This document shows, in pieces, positions 6,271 to 10,000 of a stretch of DNA of 10,000 nt. Under the pieces are notes generated by a model. It did no database searches. It had not been told where the DNA came from and saw only the letters and a list, made by a program, of their open reading frames with translations. The DNA is from Theodoxus fluviatilis (taxonomy: Eukaryota > Mollusca > Gastropoda > Cycloneritida > Neritidae), in NCBI GenBank assembly GCA_034096865.1, contig JAWQFJ010019963.1, forward strand, positions 17,501-27,500, given 5' to 3'. The translations under genes were made by a program, and so were the position numbers. Every line of letters begins with the position of its first letter. Positions within the stretch are counted from its first letter, which is position 1.

Positions 6271-6434
6271 TTGTATTGCATTGCATTGTGTTGTGTTGTG
6301 TTGTGTTCTGTTGTGTTGTGTTGTGTTCTGTTGTGTTGTGTTGTGTTGTGTTCTGTTGTGTTGTGTTGTGTTGTAATTATTGCATTGTATTGCATTGTGT
6401 TGCATTGTGTTGTGTTGTGTTGTATTGTATTGTG
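6271..6434. repeat. TTGTG-type pentanucleotide array with higher-order variants
   Basis: TTGTG units dominate, interrupted at regular intervals by TTCTG (each after three or four units), which makes 20-25-bp higher-order repeats. ATTGCATTGTATTGC variants lie at both edges. Long plus- and minus-strand open frames across it are period artefacts. It may have seeded from a retroelement tail, since the split RT 3' flank resumes at 6164 after the LTR. Confidence 0.9.
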
Positions 6435-6473
6435 AATACAGCAACTATGTTCATATGTTATTATTATTTATTA

Positions 6474-6478
<5 letters not shown>

Positions 6479-6514
<36 letters not shown>
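6479..6514. repeat. (TA)18 microsatellite
   Basis: A pure TA dinucleotide run of 36 bp, preceded by TTATTATTATT-rich sequence. Confidence 0.97.
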
Positions 6515-6519
<5 letters not shown>

Positions 6520-6832
6520 GTTGTGCAAAGTTTTGGTCAGATGTTCTGAATAAAGATTTTTTTTAAAGAGAAAAAAAAAGAATTGAAACAAAAAGAAACA
6601 TAATGATAAACAAATTCATGACCCGACTATGATGACCAAGAACTGTATTCGTGTAGCTTTTCATAGCTACGATGCCACATGCAAATTAAAGAGCTGCAAG
6701 GATTATTATTAAAAAACAATTCCATAATTTGAATGACAAGGTCGACAAGATGAGTGCTCACTTTGACGGAGTTTGCATTACATTTTAGAATTTCATTCCT
6801 ACATGCGTACTGAAGTACAAACGTACGCAAAC
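6515..6832. other. unassigned AT-rich stretch
   Basis: This contains TGAATAAAG followed by A/T-rich runs (about 6547-6590), which could be a retroelement or transcript 3' end on the plus strand. I see no gene, RNA structure or target duplication that defines a boundary. Confidence 0.35.
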
Positions 6833-7118
6833 CACATTCATACACAAACGTGCAAAGGAGCATATACACACAAAGAAACACTCGCGCGCGTGCATACGCA
6901 CTCAAACACATACATACACACACGTACAGAATCAGGCAGGCAGACAAACACACACACACACACGCACACACACACGCACATACACACACACACAAACACA
7001 CACACGCACACACGCATTCAGAACGCACACACACACGCAAAAATGCGCCCACGTGCACGCACACGTTCACATGGACAACACACACACACACACACACACG
7101 CATTCATGCACTCACACA

Positions 7119-7168
<50 letters not shown>

Positions 7169-7190
7169 CACACAAACACAGAGGGGGAGA
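6833..7190. repeat. CA-rich microsatellite region
   Basis: Interrupted (CA)n tracts run through the region; the longest pure run is about 46 bp at 7120-7165. Interruptions include GCACAC, TACACA and short unique pieces. All open frames here (His/Thr or Cys/Val-rich) reflect the dinucleotide period. Confidence 0.95.
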
Positions 7191-7277
7191 AAGAGACAGG
7201 CAGACACATACGGAGACTTAAACAGAGAGGAGCACCCACACAGGACGCACATGCACACAACACACACACACACACAC

Positions 7278-7330
<53 letters not shown>

Positions 7331-7405
7331 CAGAGACAGAGACAGAGACAGAGACAGAGACAGAGACAGACACACAGACAGACAGACAGACAGACAGATA
7401 AGGGA

Positions 7406-7459
<54 letters not shown>

Positions 7460-7515
7460 AGAGAGAAAGAGAGACAGAGAGAGAGAGACAGAGAGAGACA
7501 GAGAGAGAGAGAGAA
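7278..7515. repeat. purine-rich compound microsatellite: (GA)n-(GACAGA)n-(GACA)n-(GA)n
   Basis: A GA run to about 7310 is followed by about nine hexamers GACAGA (7311-7368), then GACA tetramers to about 7398, then GA-rich sequence to 7515. The neighbouring units differ by single changes, which suggests one derived from another by slippage and point change. The plus strand is nearly free of T. Confidence 0.95.
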
Positions 7516-7763
7516 GGGAGGGAGAGTGATGGAGGGAAGCGTGTGCGTTGGGAGACAACGAGAGATCACTACATAATAAGACGTACACAGCAGCAGTGTG
7601 GACGCTACATAGAGCATACCAGCAGTCAGACATTGTTCCCATGGAGAGACAGCAGCAGGTGGAACGTCAAGGGTTAATGGACCGCACGTGCCCTGGGTCA
7701 AATCACGTGACACAAGCGCGTGGGAAAAAGCAGCTCAGGAAGTGCGGTGGCCTCGTCTGCTCT
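7516..7763. other. unassigned unique stretch between microsatellite and minisatellite
   Basis: About 250 bp of non-repetitive sequence, including two short AATAAGACG/ACGTG-type motifs but no recognisable gene. Open frames entering from either side belong to the flanking repeats. Confidence 0.35.
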
Positions 7764-9127
7764 GTGGCTGTCGTGACTGTCGTGACTGTATTGACTGTCG
7801 TGACTGTATTGACTGTCGTGACTGTATTGACTGTCGTGACTGTATTGACTGTAGTGACTGTATTGACTGTCGTGACTGTATTGACTGTCGTGACTGTATT
7901 GACTGTCGTGACTGCCGTTACTGTCGTGGCTGTCGTGGCATTGTCGTGGCTGTCGTGACTGTATTGACTGTCGTGGCGGTCGTGACTGCCGTGGCTGTCG
8001 TGACTGTATTGACTGTCGTGGCGGTCGTGGCTGTCATGGCTGTCGAGACTGTTGTGGCTGTAGTGGCGGTCGTGACTTTTGTGGCTGTCGTGACTGTCGT
8101 GGCTGTCGTGACCTTTGTGGCTGTCGTGGCTGTCGTGACTGTCGTGGCTGTCGTGATTTTCGTGGCTGTCGTGACATTGTGGCTGTCGTGACTGTCGTGG
8201 CTGTCGTAGATGTCGTGACTGTCGTGGCTGTCGTGATTTTCGTGGCTGTCGTGACAGTCGTGGCTGTCGTGACTTTTGTGGCTGTCGTGACCTTTGTGGC
8301 TGTCGTGACTTTTGTGGCTGTCGTGACTGTCGTGGCTGTCGTGACTGTCGTGGCTGTCGTGACATTGTGGCTGCCGTGACTGTCGTGGCTGTCGTAGATG
8401 TCGTGACTGTTGTGGCTGTCGTGACTTTTGTGGCTGTCGTGGCTGTCATGGCTGTCGAGACTGTTGTGGCTGTCGTGGCTGTCGTGACTGCCGTGGCTGT
8501 CGTGACTGCCGTGGCTGTCGTGGCTGTCGTGACTGCTGTGGCTGTCGTGATTTTTGTGGCTGTCGTGGCTGTCGTGGCTGTCGTGGCTGTCGTGGTTGTC
8601 GTGGCTGTCGTGGCTGTCGTGGCTGTCGTGGCTGTCGTGGCTGTCGTGACTGTATTGGCTGTCGTGACTGCCGTTACTTTGGTGGCTGCCATGACTGTCG
8701 TGACTGTCGTGGCTGTCGTGGCTGTCGTGGCTGACGTGACTGTCGTGACTGTCGTGGCTGTCGTGGCTGTCGTGACTTTTGTGGCTGTCGTGACTGTCGT
8801 GGCTGTCGTGGCTGTCGTGGCTGTCGTGGCTGTCGTGGCTGTCGTGACTGTCATGGCTGTCGTGACTGTCGTGGCTGTCGTGGCTGTCGTGACTTCTGTG
8901 GCTGTCGTGACTGTCGTGACTGTCGTGACTGTCGTGACTGTCATGGCTGTCGTGACTGCCGTGACTGTCGTGACTGTCGTGATTGTTGTGGCTGTCGTGA
9001 CTGCCGTTACTGTCGTGACTGCCGTGACTTCTGTGGCTGTCGTGACTGTCGTTACTGCCGTTACTGCCGTTACTGTCGTGGCTGTCGTGGCTGTCGTGAT
9101 TGTTGTGGCTGTCGTGACTGTTGTGAC
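7764..9127. repeat. 1.36-kb minisatellite with 9-bp unit (GTCGTGRCT)
   Basis: The array is built from GTCGTGGCT and GTCGTGACT units (about 150), with variants such as TTTGTGGCT, GCCGTGACT, GTAGATGTC and GTCATGGCT. GACATTGTGG units at about 8173 and 8361 are one base short and shift the register. Variant combinations recur. GTCGTAGATGTC appears at 8203 and 8391, and TGTCATGGCTGTCGAGACTG near 8031 and 8443, which points to larger internal duplications. The 9-bp period gives long stop-free frames; the minus strand is open in all three (SHD, VTT and SRQ repeats). A short unique edge of one of these frames, MAKRAQSCNVPHAIAHF near 9217, is not recognised. Confidence 0.95.
7780..7908. repeat. homogenised 18-bp sub-array at the minisatellite's left end
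   Basis: TATT occurs at 7789, 7807, 7825, 7843, 7861, 7879 and 7897, exactly 18 bp apart, within units TGTCGTGACTGTATTGAC that are otherwise almost identical (one GTAGTG variant at 7851). This is a doublet of the 9-bp unit that spread locally, distinct from the mixed array to its right. Confidence 0.9.

Positions 9128-10000
<873 letters not shown>

Noticed and set aside
6271..6434. Telomere-like repeat
   Set aside because: The TTGTG unit does not match TTAGGG or other animal telomere repeats, and the array is short and interrupted.
6773..7713. His/Thr-, Arg/Glu- and Cys/Val-rich frames over the CA and GA tracts
   Set aside because: Direct translations of dinucleotide repeats; no conserved non-repeat domain.
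7764..9127. CRISPR array
   Set aside because: Units are contiguous 9-mers with no unique spacers and no cas genes; the setting is eukaryotic.

Overview
The window looks like non-coding, transposon-rich and microsatellite-rich DNA from an animal genome, most likely a marine invertebrate such as a mollusc. Supporting signs are spliced transposase remnants, non-LTR retrotransposon debris, a solo LTR, pol III-type B-box motifs, long di- and trinucleotide tracts and a 1.4-kb minisatellite. There is no bacterial gene organisation and I see no intact host gene. The species assignment is inference only.

Layout. 1-267: a triple CRE-like cluster followed by a short peptide-coding remnant. 271-3051: a complete DNA transposon with 184-bp terminal inverted repeats, TGTTA...TAACA ends and a TATG 4-bp target duplication. 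It carries, on the minus strand, the first exon and the C-terminal part of a Ginger-type (gypsy-integrase-like) transposase. The zinc finger and first two catalytic Asp residues are missing, triplet repeats sit in the gap, and an 8-bp duplication breaks the frame. 3056-3735: flank with a perfect 16-bp hairpin and a second diverged copy of the peptide seen at 128-253. 3821-4020: a tRNA-like pol III promoter relic followed by two more B-box copies.

4370-5300: a decayed non-LTR retrotransposon reverse transcriptase, interrupted by a 252-bp retroposon flanked by a 15-bp target duplication. 5373-6158: a solo LTR (TG...CA ends, ATAGT 5-bp target duplication) that landed just downstream of the RT coding end. 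6271-6514: a TTGTG-type pentanucleotide array and a TA run. 6833-7515: CA, GACAGA, GACA and GA tracts. 7764-9127: a 9-bp-unit minisatellite with a homogeneous 18-bp sub-array at its left end. 9725-9821: a pure TC run.

The pieces do not form a pathway. They record successive insertions and repeat expansions. The best-supported results are the exact boundaries and target duplications of three insertions, the palindrome-studded inverted repeats of the Ginger-like element, and the specific lesions that inactivate its transposase.
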